From: Krasilnikoviella flava
GTDB lineage: Bacteria > Actinomycetota > Actinomycetes > Actinomycetales > Cellulomonadaceae
Length of the DNA stretch: 64,000 nt
Direction of reading: 5' to 3'
NCBI RefSeq assembly: GCF_900167525.1
Contig: NZ_FUZQ01000007.1
Coordinates: 186,001 to 250,000 of the forward strand
Shown: one piece after another, positions 17,790-27,478 of the stretch
Position numbering within the stretch: the first letter of the stretch is position 1
Layout of the letters: every line of letters starts with the position of its first letter
Notes under the pieces: model-generated
The model's database searches: none
Told to the model about the DNA's origin: nothing
What the model saw: the letters and a program-made list of their open reading frames with translations, nothing else
Position numbers and translations under genes: made by a program

Positions 17790-19064
17790 ATGACGACACG
17801 ACGATCCCCCGGAACCTCCTCGGACGGGCTGCCCTGGCCCTCGCTGGCCGTGCTCGGCGCCGCGACGTTCACCATGGTCACCGCCGAGATGCTGCCCACC
17901 GCGGTGCTGCCGCAGATGAGCTCGGGCCTCGGCGTCACCGAGGCCCGCACCGGGATGCTCGTCTCCGTGTGGGCGGCCGTCGTGGTCGTGGCGAGCTTCC
18001 CGCTCGTACGCCTCGTGGCCGGCCGTGACCGGCGGTCGGTGATCGCGGCCGCGCTGACGGTCCTCGCCGCCTCGTCGGTGGCCACCGCGCTCGCGCCCTC
18101 CTACGGGGTCGCGGTGGGCGCACGTCTCGCGGGCGCCGCCGCCGTGGGGCTCCTGTGGGCGACGGCCAACGCGCACGTCGCCGACCTGGTGCCCGACAGG
18201 CTCCTCGCGCGCTCCGTCGCCGTCGTGCTCGGCGGGGCCACGCTCGGCATGGTGCTCGGCACGCCGCTCGCGAGCCTCGTGACCCGGGTGGTGGGCTGGC
18301 GCGCGGCGTTCGCCGGGCTCGCCGTGCTGACGCTCGTGGTCGCCGTGCTGGTGCGGTCCGTCGTCGCGCGTGCGTCGGCGGCGCCGGCCGGAAGGGGTGG
18401 CGCCGGGAGCGACGGCGCCGACGGAGCCGGCGGTGCGGTCCGCCCGGCGGGGGCCCGCGGGCCGGGCGCGATGATCGCGGTGACGGCGACGGTGGGCGTG
18501 CTCCTCGTCGGCCACTACGGCGCGTACACGTACGTGACGCGGATCGTCGAGACCCCGGCCTCCGCCGTCCCCGGCGGGGTCAGCACGCTGCTGTTGGTGT
18601 TCGGTCTCGCGTCGGCGCTGGGCGTGGTGCTCGCGGGGCGTTTCGGCGCACGGACCGCACCCGCGCTCGCGCTGGCCTCGGCCGGGACAGCATTGGCGCT
18701 GCTGGCGCTGACCGCCGTGGGCGCGCGCCCCGCCCTCGGGGTGGCGGTCCTCGTCCTGTGGGGCGTGGCCTCGGGCGCCCTCCCTCCGCTGGCGCAGACG
18801 CTGATCCTGCGGCTGGGAGGCCCGGAGCGGCGGGCCACGGCGGGCGCGCTCATCCCCGTCGTCTTCAACGGGGGGATCGCGGTGGGGGCGGCGCTGGCGT
18901 CCGTGGTCGTCGCGCGGGGCGGGGCGCTCGCCCTCCCCGTCCCTGCGGCCGTCGTGGTGGCCGCGACGACGGTCGCGCTCGTCGCCGGCGCCCGCGCCTG
19001 GTCGCGCCCGGCCGGCGTCGACCCGGACCCCGCCCGCCGGCTCGAGGAGCCCGTGCGCCGGTGA
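17790..19064 (+). CDS. MFS transporter (drug:H+ antiporter type)
   Basis: 424 aa with about 12 membrane segments. It resembles DHA1 sugar/drug efflux permeases: TAEMLPTAVLPQMSSGLGV in TM1, and a RDRRS-type loop between TM2 and TM3. A Gly/Ala-rich central loop (about residues 195-225) joins the two halves. Divergent MerR gene and its operator suggest induction by the exported compound. The start is the ATG at 17790, consistent with the promoter spacing. Confidence 0.9.
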   Translation: MTTRRSPGTSSDGLPWPSLAVLGAATFTMVTAEMLPTAVLPQMSSGLGVTEARTGMLVSVWAAVVVVASFPLVRLVAGRDRRSVIAAALTVLAASSVATALAPSYGVAVGARLAGAAAVGLLWATANAHVADLVPDRLLARSVAVVLGGATLGMVLGTPLASLVTRVVGWRAAFAGLAVLTLVVAVLVRSVVARASAAPAGRGGAGSDGADGAGGAVRPAGARGPGAMIAVTATVGVLLVGHYGAYTYVTRIVETPASAVPGGVSTLLLVFGLASALGVVLAGRFGARTAPALALASAGTALALLALTAVGARPALGVAVLVLWGVASGALPPLAQTLILRLGGPERRATAGALIPVVFNGGIAVGAALASVVVARGGALALPVPAAVVVAATTVALVAGARAWSRPAGVDPDPARRLEEPVRR

Positions 19065-19117
19065 GCGCCCCCGTCGGCAGGCGCCCGGTCCGGCAGAGCG
19101 GGTCGGCGGACCGGTGG

Positions 19118-19924
19118 TCAACAGGCCGGCGCGAGGGCCTCGCCGCTGCCGGTGTCGAGGTACGCGTCGGACACCCAGTTGTCGGCACCGATCCGGTACC
19201 AGAGGTTCGTGGTGCCTCGGGTGCCCGTGACGGTCTCGCCGCGTGCGTGGCACAGCAGCGGCACACGGGCGGTGTCGGCGGCAGCGCCGACCCATCCGTG
19301 GCCCGTGCCGGGCCCCGTGCGGACGTTGAGGGTGCCGCCGTCGGCCGCGACGATCCCCGACCGGGCGGAACCCTGCCACAGGAAGGTCACGTCCACCCAC
19401 GCGTTGGAGCGCAGGCCCAGGCCGTCCCAGTAGGTGCCGTCGGCCAGGTCGATGCCCGCGGGGTTGGTCACCGTGCGACCGAAGAGGTCCTTGCCGCCGT
19501 GGTGCCCGAGCCGAGAGGCCGCGGACGCCTGCGGCGTGCCCTTCGGCAGGTCGGGGGCGGCGTGCCGGGTGGCGCTCCAGTAGTCGTCGGTCGTGTTCCA
19601 CGGGCCCACGTCCCACACCGGCGCGTACTCGCACCGCGCGCTGTCCGCCCGGCAGACCCGGACGCTGAACGCCCCGTCGCCGTCCGCGGACAGCGCCCGC
19701 CGCGACGGCAGGGCGACGAAATGGTCCCGTTCGGAGATCTTGTGGCCGTTGGCCGTGTGCTTGCCCACCAGGCCCTCGCGCGTCGCGAAGATGCGGTGGG
19801 TCTCGCCGTCGCCGTCCGCGGCGGCCGGTGCCGCCAGGCCGACGACCGCCCCGGTGACGAGGGCGGCGACCCCGGCGAAGGCGGCCAGAACGCGCTTGCC
19901 GACTATCCCGCGATAAGTACGCAT
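19118..19924 (-). CDS. Secreted protein with C-terminal SH3b domain
   Basis: 268 aa. An N-terminal signal peptide (about 1-34, ending GLAAPAAAD) is followed by a domain with FATREGLVGKHTANGHKI, VWDVGPWNTTDDYW and NPAGIDLADGTYWDGL, which recalls the double-psi beta-barrel (RlpA/expansin-like) proteins of Streptomyces. A C-terminal bacterial SH3 domain (about 195-262, TLNVRTGPGTGHGWVG) probably binds the cell wall. Start ATG lies 7 bases after TACGTT, so leaderless. Exact function unknown. Confidence 0.85.
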   Translation of the reverse strand: MRTYRGIVGKRVLAAFAGVAALVTGAVVGLAAPAAADGDGETHRIFATREGLVGKHTANGHKISERDHFVALPSRRALSADGDGAFSVRVCRADSARCEYAPVWDVGPWNTTDDYWSATRHAAPDLPKGTPQASAASRLGHHGGKDLFGRTVTNPAGIDLADGTYWDGLGLRSNAWVDVTFLWQGSARSGIVAADGGTLNVRTGPGTGHGWVGAAADTARVPLLCHARGETVTGTRGTTNLWYRIGADNWVSDAYLDTGSGEALAPAC

Positions 19925-20089
19925 GTATGCGAACGTAACCGGCGTCACACCGCGGCGCGACCGGGAGGATCAACTGCTCGCGCGGAAGTCAAGCACCGGG
20001 ACGGGTGAATTCCACGCTCCTGCGCGGGCGTGTCGTCGAGGTCCGGCAACCGGCACGGACGGCTCGCGAAGGCCTGGGATGATGGCGCC

Positions 20090-21280
20090 ATGCCCGACCT
20101 CACGACGCCCCGCACCGTCACCCTCCTCGGCTCCACCGGCTCGATCGGCACCCAGGCGATCGACGTCGTGCTGGCCCACCCCGGGCGGTTCCGGGTCGAG
20201 GCGCTGAGTGCGGGCGGGGCGGACGTCGGGCTCCTCGCGGAGCAGGTCGCGACCGTGGGCGCGCGTGCGGTGGCCGTCGCCGACGCCGGTCGTGCGGGCG
20301 ACCTGCGGGACGCGCTGGAGACGCGGCTGGGCGCGGCGGGGGGCGACGTCGAGGTGCTGGCGGGGCCCGAGGCGGCGACCGAGCTCGCGGGGCGTGGCAG
20401 CGACGTCGTGCTCAACGGCATCACCGGCTCGGTGGGCCTGCGGCCCACGCTCGCGGTGCTCGCGGGCGGCTCCACGCTGGCGCTGGCCAACAAGGAGTCG
20501 CTCGTCGTGGGCGGCTCGCTGGTCAAGGCTGCGGCCGCCCCCGGGCAGATCGTCCCGGTGGACTCCGAGCACTCGGCGATCGCGCAGGCGCTGCGCGGCG
20601 GCGCGCGCGAGGAGGTGCGGCGCCTCGTGCTCACGGCGTCGGGCGGACCGTTCCGCGGTCGCAGCCGCGACGACATCAAGAAGGTCACGGCCGACGAGGC
20701 GCTCGCGCACCCGACGTGGTCGATGGGGCCGGTGGTGACGGTGAACTCGGCCTCGCTGATGAACAAGGGGCTCGAGCTCATCGAGGCGCACCTGCTGTTC
20801 GACGTGCCGGTCGACGATATCGCCGTCGTCGTGCACCCCCAGTCGGTGGTGCACAGCATGGTCGAGTTCCACGACGGGTCGACGATCGCCCAGGCGTCCC
20901 CGCCGGACATGCGGCTGCCCATCGCGCTCGGCCTGTCGTGGCCCGAGCGGCTCGACGTCGTCTCGCCGCCGTGCGACTGGACGCGCGCCGCGTCGTGGAC
21001 GTTCGAGCCCCTCGACGAGGCCACGTTCCCGGCCGTCGGTCTGGCGCGGGCCGCCGCCGCGGCGTCGGCCACGCACCCCGCGGTGTACAACGCGGCGAAC
21101 GAGCAGGGCGTGGCGGCCTTCCTGGCCGGGCGGATCGGCTTCCTCGACATCGTCGAGACGGTGGAGCGGGTGCTCGCCGAGCACGACGGCACGACCGCCG
21201 CCGACGTCACGCTGGACGCCGTCGAGGGCGCCGAGCACTGGGCGCGGGCGCGGGCCGACGAGATCCTCGCGCGGTCCTGA
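20090..21280 (+). CDS. dxr: 1-deoxy-D-xylulose-5-phosphate reductoisomerase
   Basis: Second step of the MEP isoprenoid pathway: DXP to MEP with [21 protein letters not shown] is the NADPH-binding start; [11 protein letters not shown] and [12 protein letters not shown] hold metal and substrate residues. 396 aa. The ATG is 6 bases after GATGAT (20078-20083), suggesting a leaderless mRNA. ispG, another MEP gene, is 4 kb downstream in the same direction. Confidence 0.96.
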   Translation: MPDLTTPRTVTLLGSTGSIGTQAIDVVLAHPGRFRVEALSAGGADVGLLAEQVATVGARAVAVADAGRAGDLRDALETRLGAAGGDVEVLAGPEAATELAGRGSDVVLNGITGSVGLRPTLAVLAGGSTLALANKESLVVGGSLVKAAAAPGQIVPVDSEHSAIAQALRGGAREEVRRLVLTASGGPFRGRSRDDIKKVTADEALAHPTWSMGPVVTVNSASLMNKGLELIEAHLLFDVPVDDIAVVVHPQSVVHSMVEFHDGSTIAQASPPDMRLPIALGLSWPERLDVVSPPCDWTRAASWTFEPLDEATFPAVGLARAAAAASATHPAVYNAANEQGVAAFLAGRIGFLDIVETVERVLAEHDGTTAADVTLDAVEGAEHWARARADEILARS

Positions 21281-21348
21281 CGAACCCTCCACGCCCGCCC
21301 GCCGCCGGCCGTGCCGCGAGCGCGCCCCGGTGACCTAGGCTCGACGCC

Positions 21349-22668
21349 GTGGACGTTCTCTCCTGGGTGGTCGGCATCGCCGTGATGCTGGTGGGCCTCG
21401 CTGTCTCCATCGGCCTGCACGAGGTGGGCCACATGGTGCCCGCGAAGAAGTTCGGCGTGCGGGTGAGCCAGTACATGGTGGGCTTCGGGCCCACGCTCTG
21501 GTCGCGCGCCAAGGGCGAGACGGAGTACGGGGTCAAGGCGATCCCGCTGGGCGGCTACGTGCGGATGGTCGGCATGATGCCGCCCGCGCCCGAGGGCACG
21601 CCCCGTCGGGGCGGCTTCTTCGGCCAGGCGATCGCCGACGCCCGCGACGCGTCGGTGAGCGAGATCCTGCCCGGCGAGGAGCACCGCGCCTTCTACCACC
21701 TGTCCACGCCCAAGAAGCTCGTCGTGATGCTCGGCGGCCCGGTGATGAACCTGCTCATCGCCGTCGTGCTGACGTTCGTCGTGCTCGTCGGCATCGGGGC
21801 GCCCACCGTGACCACCACCGTGGGCGCGGTGAGCGAGTGCACCCCCACGTCGACGACGGCGGACGGCGCGCCCGTCTGCGGCGACGCGGCCGCGCCGTCG
21901 CCCGCGGCGGCGGCCGGCCTGCAGCCCGGCGACGAGATCGTCGAGTGGGACGGCGCGGCCGTCTCGTCGTGGGACCAGCTCTCCGGCGCGATCGCGGACA
22001 CCCCCGACCAGCAGGTCCCGGTGGTGGTGCTGCGCGAGGGCGCCGAGGTGCCCCTGACGGTCACCACGACCGACCGGCAGGTCCCCGTCGTCGAGGCGGA
22101 CGGCACGGCGAAGGTCGACGCCGACGGTCAGCCGGTCACGGAGACGGCCGGGTTCCTGGGCGTTACGCCGACCCAGGAGCACGAGCCGATGCCGCTCTCC
22201 ACCGTCCCGGAGGCGGTCTGGCAACAGGTCTCGGGCACCGCGGGAATGATCCTCACGCTGCCGGTGCGGATCGGTGACGCGGCGGTGCAGGCGTTCACGG
22301 ACGAGCCGCGCTCGCAGGACTCCGTGGTCTCCGTGGTCGGCGTCGGCCGGATGGCCGTGGACGCGGTCGCGGCGGACGCCCCGGTGATCAGCACCCTGCA
22401 GTTCCTGCTGAGCCTGCTCGCCGCGCTCAACGTCGCGCTGTTCGTCTTCAACCTCATCCCGCTGCTGCCGCTGGACGGCGGCCACGTGCTGAACGCCCTG
22501 TACGAGGGCGCGAAGCGCCAGCTCGCACGGCTGCGGGGTCTCCCGCGGCCCGGCCCCGCCGACGTCGCGCGGATGATGCCGGTGGCCTACGTGATGTTCG
22601 TCGTGCTGGTGGGCACGGGCGCGATCCTCATCGTCGCCGACGTGGTGGACCCGGTCCGCCTGGGCTGA
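21349..22668 (+). CDS. M50 site-2 metalloprotease (RseP/Rip1-like)
   Basis: 439-aa intramembrane zinc protease. HEVGH in TM1 and the distal NLIPLLPLDGGHVLNALYEG supply zinc ligands. A single PDZ domain (about 170-245) sits between TM segments. Mycobacterial Rip1 cleaves anti-sigma factors and divisome proteins; the substrate here is unknown. GTG start 7 bases after TAGGCT (21336-21341), so probably leaderless. The dxr-M50-ispG order is conserved in actinobacteria. Confidence 0.93.
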   Translation: MDVLSWVVGIAVMLVGLAVSIGLHEVGHMVPAKKFGVRVSQYMVGFGPTLWSRAKGETEYGVKAIPLGGYVRMVGMMPPAPEGTPRRGGFFGQAIADARDASVSEILPGEEHRAFYHLSTPKKLVVMLGGPVMNLLIAVVLTFVVLVGIGAPTVTTTVGAVSECTPTSTTADGAPVCGDAAAPSPAAAAGLQPGDEIVEWDGAAVSSWDQLSGAIADTPDQQVPVVVLREGAEVPLTVTTTDRQVPVVEADGTAKVDADGQPVTETAGFLGVTPTQEHEPMPLSTVPEAVWQQVSGTAGMILTLPVRIGDAAVQAFTDEPRSQDSVVSVVGVGRMAVDAVAADAPVISTLQFLLSLLAALNVALFVFNLIPLLPLDGGHVLNALYEGAKRQLARLRGLPRPGPADVARMMPVAYVMFVVLVGTGAILIVADVVDPVRLG

Positions 22669-22690
22669 GCCTCGCCGCCCGGTCCCGCCG

Positions 22691-25045
22691 TCAGGCCCCC
22701 TTGCCGGGGGGCGCCGTCGGCTTGGCCGACGGCGTGTCTCGCGAGTCCTGTGGGTCGGTCGGCCGGTTCGACGGGGTCGGCTGCGAGGCCCGCGTGGGCT
22801 CGGGTGCCTGGGCGGGTTGCGTGGTCGGCGTCGTGCTGTTCCCGGGCCCGTCGGTGGCGGTGGGGGACGGCGTCGGGGTGGGCTCGTCGGACGGCGTGGG
22901 CGTGTCCGTGGGTCCGGTCGTCCCGCCGTCCGACGCCGGGACGACGTCGTCGCCGGTGCCCCCGTCGTCAGGGGTGCTCGCCGGGTCGTCGGTCGGATCG
23001 GGGTCGTGGGGCTCCGTCGTCTCGGTGTGAGGCAGGCTCTGGTCGTCGGGCACCCGGGCCGCCTCGAGGGCGGACGGGACGGACGGGCGCTCGGGCAGGC
23101 TCGTCGGCCACACCGTGACCACGATGACGGCGGCCATCGCGGCCCCGACCGCCACCGCACCGCCCCACCATGCGGTCTCCCAGCTGGCCAGGCCCCGGCG
23201 CCGGCGGCGGGCGAGGTCCTCGGGCAGGTGGCTGCGCAGCGCGGCGATGCTGTTGTACGGCGCCAGGAGGAACCCCACCCCCTGGAGGGCGAGCAGCACG
23301 CCGACGGCCACGGCCGACGTCGTGCCCTGCGCGATCGCCACCGCGCCGACCGCGAGCGCGACCGTGCCGATCAGGAGCTCGGTCAGGTTCGCGCGCAGCG
23401 CGTACTCGGTGCTCAGGTCGCCCCGCTGCTTCGGGGTGCGCAGGAAGACGCCCTCCCGGGCGAACAGGCCGCGTACCGACGCGGAGGCGACGACCCAGCC
23501 GAGCGCGACCCACAGGCCGAAGGCCCCGAGCGCGTCGCGCCACCGGGCGCCGGAGCTCCGGCGTGCGAGCACGACGGCGCGGCTGAGGCCCAGGAGGACG
23601 AGGACCACCGTGCACAGCACCAGCAGGTCGGACAGCCGGCGCACGACCGTGCCGGTGCCCAGGACGGCGTCGGCGGCGCCGAGGAGCAGGAAGCCCGTGA
23701 AGATCACCGAGGCCACGTCACCGAACCACTGGAGGCCGCCGACGAGGTAGGCCCAGCGCTGGGCGAGGGTGAGCTGGTTGCGGGCGGTGGACCGTCCGGG
23801 CAGCAAGGAGCGCCAGTGCATGCGCAGGATCTGGATACCGCCGAAGCACCAGCGGAAGCGCTGGCGCTTGAGCGCCTCGAACGTCAGCGGCATGACGCCG
23901 CGGCCGTACGACCGGTCGATGTGCACGCCGCGCCCGCCGGCGCGCAGCAGCCGGAGCGAGAGCTCGGCGTCCTCGGTGATGCACCACTCGTCCCAGCCGC
24001 CCTGGCCCTCCAGCGCCGCGCGACGGATGAGCCCCATGGTGCCGCCGAAGATCGCGCCGTTGCGCTCGTTGCGGGAGGCCTGCGAGACGTCGAAGAAGTA
24101 GCTGTACGAGTAGTACAGGCGGCGGAAGTACGCGGACACGTCCCAGTCGCGGTAGTCCTGCGGCGTCTGCAGGAAGCTCAGGCCGGGATCGGCGAACATC
24201 GGGGCGCAGTCGGCGAGGAAGTCCGGCTCGACGAGGTAGTCGGCGTCGATGATGCCGATGAGGTCGGCCCGCGGGTCGGTGTGCCGCAGGGCGAGGTTCA
24301 GCGCCCCGCTCTTGAACCCCTCGAGGTTCTCCACGTGCAGGAACGTGATGCGGTCGTGGGCGGCGCAGAACTCCTCGACCGGCCGCCACAGAGCCGGGTC
24401 GGTGGTGTTGTTGTCGATCACGAGGATCTCGTAGGCGTCGTACCGCTGGCGCAGCAGCTGCCGCAGGGTGGCGATCACCATGTCCGGCGGTTCGTCGTGG
24501 GTCGGGACGTGCAGGCTGACGAACGGGCGCGCGGTCCCCGGAGCCACGTGCCGCGGGTCGACCGACGCCGGCCACTGGCGACGCGTGAGCACGTCGACGA
24601 ACTCCCACAGGTGTCCCAGCCCGATGAGCACGACGAACGCCTCGACCAGCCACAGCACGCCGCTGGCGACCACGGACGCCGGCGAGATCTCCGCGGTGAG
24701 CGTCCAGGTCGCGGTGTAGACGAGGAAGGAGACGGAGGCGAGCACGCTCATGGACCAGGCGGCGATCCCGCGCACGGCCCAGGACCGGCCCACCGGCCAC
24801 CACACGAGGAGCGATCCGCCGACGACGGCGGCGGCCAGCGCCGCGCGGGCGAGCGGCGCGCCGAGGAGCAGCGCCAGGGCACATCCCGCGAGCGCGAGCC
24901 CCGCGGCGACGCCGACGACTGTCGCCGCGGGACGTGGCTCGGCATGCCGGCGGCGTCGCCGCCGGCCGGTGACGAGCACCAGTCCGGTGGTGGGCAGGAG
25001 GAGGGCGACCGAGACCACCAGGATCAGGCCCGTGAGGGAGAGCAC
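22691..25045 (-). CDS. Membrane glycosyltransferase, GT2 family
   Basis: 784 aa. Several N-terminal TM segments, then a GT2 domain with VPTHDEPPDMV, IIDADYLVEPDF (DxD), ITEDAELSLRLL (TED) and KRQRFRW (QxxRW), the processive cellulose/glucan synthase signature. Further TM helices and a Pro/Thr/Ser-rich C-terminal tail of about 110 residues follow. Probably makes an extracellular beta-glucan. Start set at the GTG 6 bases after TACCCT; the GTG at 25051 lies too close to that hexamer. It interrupts the dxr-M50-ispG series on the opposite strand. Confidence 0.88.
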   Translation of the reverse strand: MLSLTGLILVVSVALLLPTTGLVLVTGRRRRRRHAEPRPAATVVGVAAGLALAGCALALLLGAPLARAALAAAVVGGSLLVWWPVGRSWAVRGIAAWSMSVLASVSFLVYTATWTLTAEISPASVVASGVLWLVEAFVVLIGLGHLWEFVDVLTRRQWPASVDPRHVAPGTARPFVSLHVPTHDEPPDMVIATLRQLLRQRYDAYEILVIDNNTTDPALWRPVEEFCAAHDRITFLHVENLEGFKSGALNLALRHTDPRADLIGIIDADYLVEPDFLADCAPMFADPGLSFLQTPQDYRDWDVSAYFRRLYYSYSYFFDVSQASRNERNGAIFGGTMGLIRRAALEGQGGWDEWCITEDAELSLRLLRAGGRGVHIDRSYGRGVMPLTFEALKRQRFRWCFGGIQILRMHWRSLLPGRSTARNQLTLAQRWAYLVGGLQWFGDVASVIFTGFLLLGAADAVLGTGTVVRRLSDLLVLCTVVLVLLGLSRAVVLARRSSGARWRDALGAFGLWVALGWVVASASVRGLFAREGVFLRTPKQRGDLSTEYALRANLTELLIGTVALAVGAVAIAQGTTSAVAVGVLLALQGVGFLLAPYNSIAALRSHLPEDLARRRRRGLASWETAWWGGAVAVGAAMAAVIVVTVWPTSLPERPSVPSALEAARVPDDQSLPHTETTEPHDPDPTDDPASTPDDGGTGDDVVPASDGGTTGPTDTPTPSDEPTPTPSPTATDGPGNSTTPTTQPAQAPEPTRASQPTPSNRPTDPQDSRDTPSAKPTAPPGKGA

Positions 25046-25208
25046 CGGCACAGGGTAGGGGACCCGCGGCGCGGTCCGGTCATCGGTGCAGGCGCCCGGG
25101 CGGCCCGGCGTGAAGAACGTGCGTCGAGACTGCTGCCGTGCGGTGGACGGCGGCCCTCGGCGCCGGTCCGTGTGCGTGCGCGGCCGGCAGAAGCGCGATA
25201 CTGGCACC

Positions 25209-26372
25209 GTGACTGCGATCAATCTCGGCATGCCGACCCCGCCCGCACCCACGCTGGCCCCCCGCCGCAAGTCCCGCAAGATCCAGGTGGGCAAGGTGGC
25301 CGTCGGCGGCGACGCGCCGATCAGCATCCAGTCCATGACGACGACCCCGACCACGGACATCAACGCGACGCTGCAGCAGATCGCCGAGCTGACCGCCGCG
25401 GGCTGCGACATCGTCCGGGTCGCCGTACCGACCATCGACGACGCGGACGCGCTGCCCGCCATCGCGAAGAAGTCGCAGATCCCGGTCATCGCGGACATCC
25501 ACTTCCAGCCCAAGTACGTGTTCGCGGCGATCGACGCGGGCTGCGCGGCGGTGCGCGTCAACCCCGGCAACATCCGCAAGTTCGACGACCAGGTCAAGGA
25601 GATCGCGAGGGCGGCCTCCGACGCCGGGGTCTCGCTGCGGATCGGCGTCAATGCCGGCTCGCTCGACAAGCGCCTGCTCGAGAAGTACGGCAAGCCCACG
25701 GCCGAGGCCCTCGTGGAGTCCGCCGTGTGGGAGGCGAGCCTGTTCGAGGAGCACGGCTTCCACGACTTCAAGATCTCCGTGAAGCACAACGACCCCGTGG
25801 TCATGGTGCGCGCGTACGAGCTGCTCGCCCAGCGCGGCGACTGGCCGCTGCACCTCGGCGTCACCGAGGCGGGCCCGGCGTTCCAGGGCACGATCAAGTC
25901 GGCGACCGCGTTCGGTGCCCTGCTCAGCCAGGGCATCGGCGACACGATCCGCGTCTCCTTGTCGGCGCCGCCGGTCGAGGAGGTCAAGGTCGGCACGCAG
26001 ATCCTGCAGGCGCTCAACCTGCGCCCCCGCAAGCTCGAGATCGTCTCGTGCCCGTCGTGCGGGCGCGCGCAGGTGGACGTGTACACGCTCGCCGAGAAGG
26101 TCACCGCGGGGCTCGAGGGCATGACGGTCCCGCTGCGCGTCGCGGTCATGGGCTGCGTCGTCAACGGCCCGGGCGAGGCTCGCGAGGCGGACCTCGGCGT
26201 CGCGTCCGGCAACGGCAAGGGCCAGATCTTCGTCAAGGGCGAGGTCGTCAAGACCGTTCCCGAGGCGATGATCGTCGAGACCCTCATCGAGGAGGCGATG
26301 CGCATCGCCGAGACGATGCCCGCCCCCGAGAACGACGGGCAGGCCGGGGCCCCGGTGGTCTCGGTCGGCTGA
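25209..26372 (+). CDS. ispG: 4-hydroxy-3-methylbut-2-enyl diphosphate synthase
   Basis: Penultimate MEP-pathway enzyme converting MEcPP to HMBPP with a [4Fe-4S] cluster. The cluster Cys residues are seen in [11 protein letters not shown] and [11 protein letters not shown]; the TIM barrel starts at [19 protein letters not shown]. 387 aa. GTG start lies 6 bases after GATACT (25197-25202). GNAT gene follows after 55 bases. Confidence 0.96.
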   Translation: MTAINLGMPTPPAPTLAPRRKSRKIQVGKVAVGGDAPISIQSMTTTPTTDINATLQQIAELTAAGCDIVRVAVPTIDDADALPAIAKKSQIPVIADIHFQPKYVFAAIDAGCAAVRVNPGNIRKFDDQVKEIARAASDAGVSLRIGVNAGSLDKRLLEKYGKPTAEALVESAVWEASLFEEHGFHDFKISVKHNDPVVMVRAYELLAQRGDWPLHLGVTEAGPAFQGTIKSATAFGALLSQGIGDTIRVSLSAPPVEEVKVGTQILQALNLRPRKLEIVSCPSCGRAQVDVYTLAEKVTAGLEGMTVPLRVAVMGCVVNGPGEAREADLGVASGNGKGQIFVKGEVVKTVPEAMIVETLIEEAMRIAETMPAPENDGQAGAPVVSVG

Positions 26373-26427
26373 CGCCCCCCGCATCGGGGACGATGGCGGT
26401 GGGGCCCACGGCGGCGAAGGGGGCGTG

Positions 26428-27363
26428 ATGGGCGGCTGGCGACCGGCGGTGCGGGCGCGCGGCGACGCGCGCGGCCTCGACGCGCGCCGCCCCCGTGCCC
26501 GCGTCCTCGGGCAGGAGGACCTCGACGAGGCGCGCGCCCTGTGCGCCCGCGACCCGGTGACGTCGGTGCTCGCGGCCGCACGCCTGGAGGTCGCGGCCGC
26601 CGCGGGCCTGGCCGCCGCCGGCGGCCAGGCATGGGGCTTCCCGGCGGCCGGGCCGCTCGTCGCGGTCTGCTGGTCGGGGGCAAACCTCGTCCCGATCCTC
26701 GCCCCGGACCTCGTGGGCCGCGACGCCGACGACGCCGTCGCCGCCTTCGCCGCGGCGGCCCGCGCCCAGGGACGCCGCTCGTCGTCGATCGTGGGGGACC
26801 GGACCGCCGCGCTCGCGCTCTGGGACCTGCTCGCGCCGCGCTGGCCCCCGGCGCGGGAGGTGCGCGCCGACCAGCCGTCCCTCGCGATCGCCCGTGACCC
26901 CGACGTGGAGCCGGACCCCCTCGTGCGGCGCTCCACCCTCGACGAGGTGGACGCCGTGCTGCCCGCCTGCGTGCGCATGTTCGCGGAGGAGGTCGGGTAC
27001 GCCCCCGCCGCGTCCCCGGGCAGCGCGTATGCGCTCCGCGTGCGTTCCCTCGTGGCCGAGGGGCGCTCGTTCGTGCGCACCGAGCCGCCCGCGGACCCGG
27101 GTTCCGAGCCGTTCGTGGCCTTCAAGGCGGAGCTGGGGGCGGTGGCCGGCGGGGTCGCGCAGGTGCAGGGCGTGTGGGTCGACCCGCTGCGCCGCGGGCG
27201 CGGCCTGGCCGCGCCCGGCATGGCCGCCGTCGTCGTCGCGACCCGGCGGGAGGTGGCGCCCGTCGTCTCCCTGTACGTCAACGCGTTCAACGCGCCCGCG
27301 CTCGCCACCTACCGGCGGGTCGGGTTCGAGCAGGTCGGCACGTTCACGACGGTGCTGTTCTGA
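26428..27363 (+). CDS. GNAT acetyltransferase with DUF4081 domain
   Basis: 311 aa. The N-terminal half is the actinobacterial DUF4081 domain (RVLGQEDLDEARALCARDPV), the C-terminal half a GNAT fold with the acetyl-CoA loop near VWVDPLRRGRGLAAPGMAA and the closing YVNAFNAPALATYRRVGFEQVGTF. Acceptor unknown. It is regularly found right after ispG in actinobacteria. ATG with GAAGGGG upstream; a GTG three bases earlier is also possible. Confidence 0.92.
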   Translation: MGGWRPAVRARGDARGLDARRPRARVLGQEDLDEARALCARDPVTSVLAAARLEVAAAAGLAAAGGQAWGFPAAGPLVAVCWSGANLVPILAPDLVGRDADDAVAAFAAAARAQGRRSSSIVGDRTAALALWDLLAPRWPPAREVRADQPSLAIARDPDVEPDPLVRRSTLDEVDAVLPACVRMFAEEVGYAPAASPGSAYALRVRSLVAEGRSFVRTEPPADPGSEPFVAFKAELGAVAGGVAQVQGVWVDPLRRGRGLAAPGMAAVVVATRREVAPVVSLYVNAFNAPALATYRRVGFEQVGTFTTVLF

Positions 27364-27478
27364 CCGTGCCGCCCGGTTCCCGGATCCGTCCGGATCGTGA
27401 GATGGTACGGCGCGTGACGACGCGTGCGACGGCGGCTGCCGGGGTGAGGTCCGTGAGGGGTCGACGGGCGGGACGACG

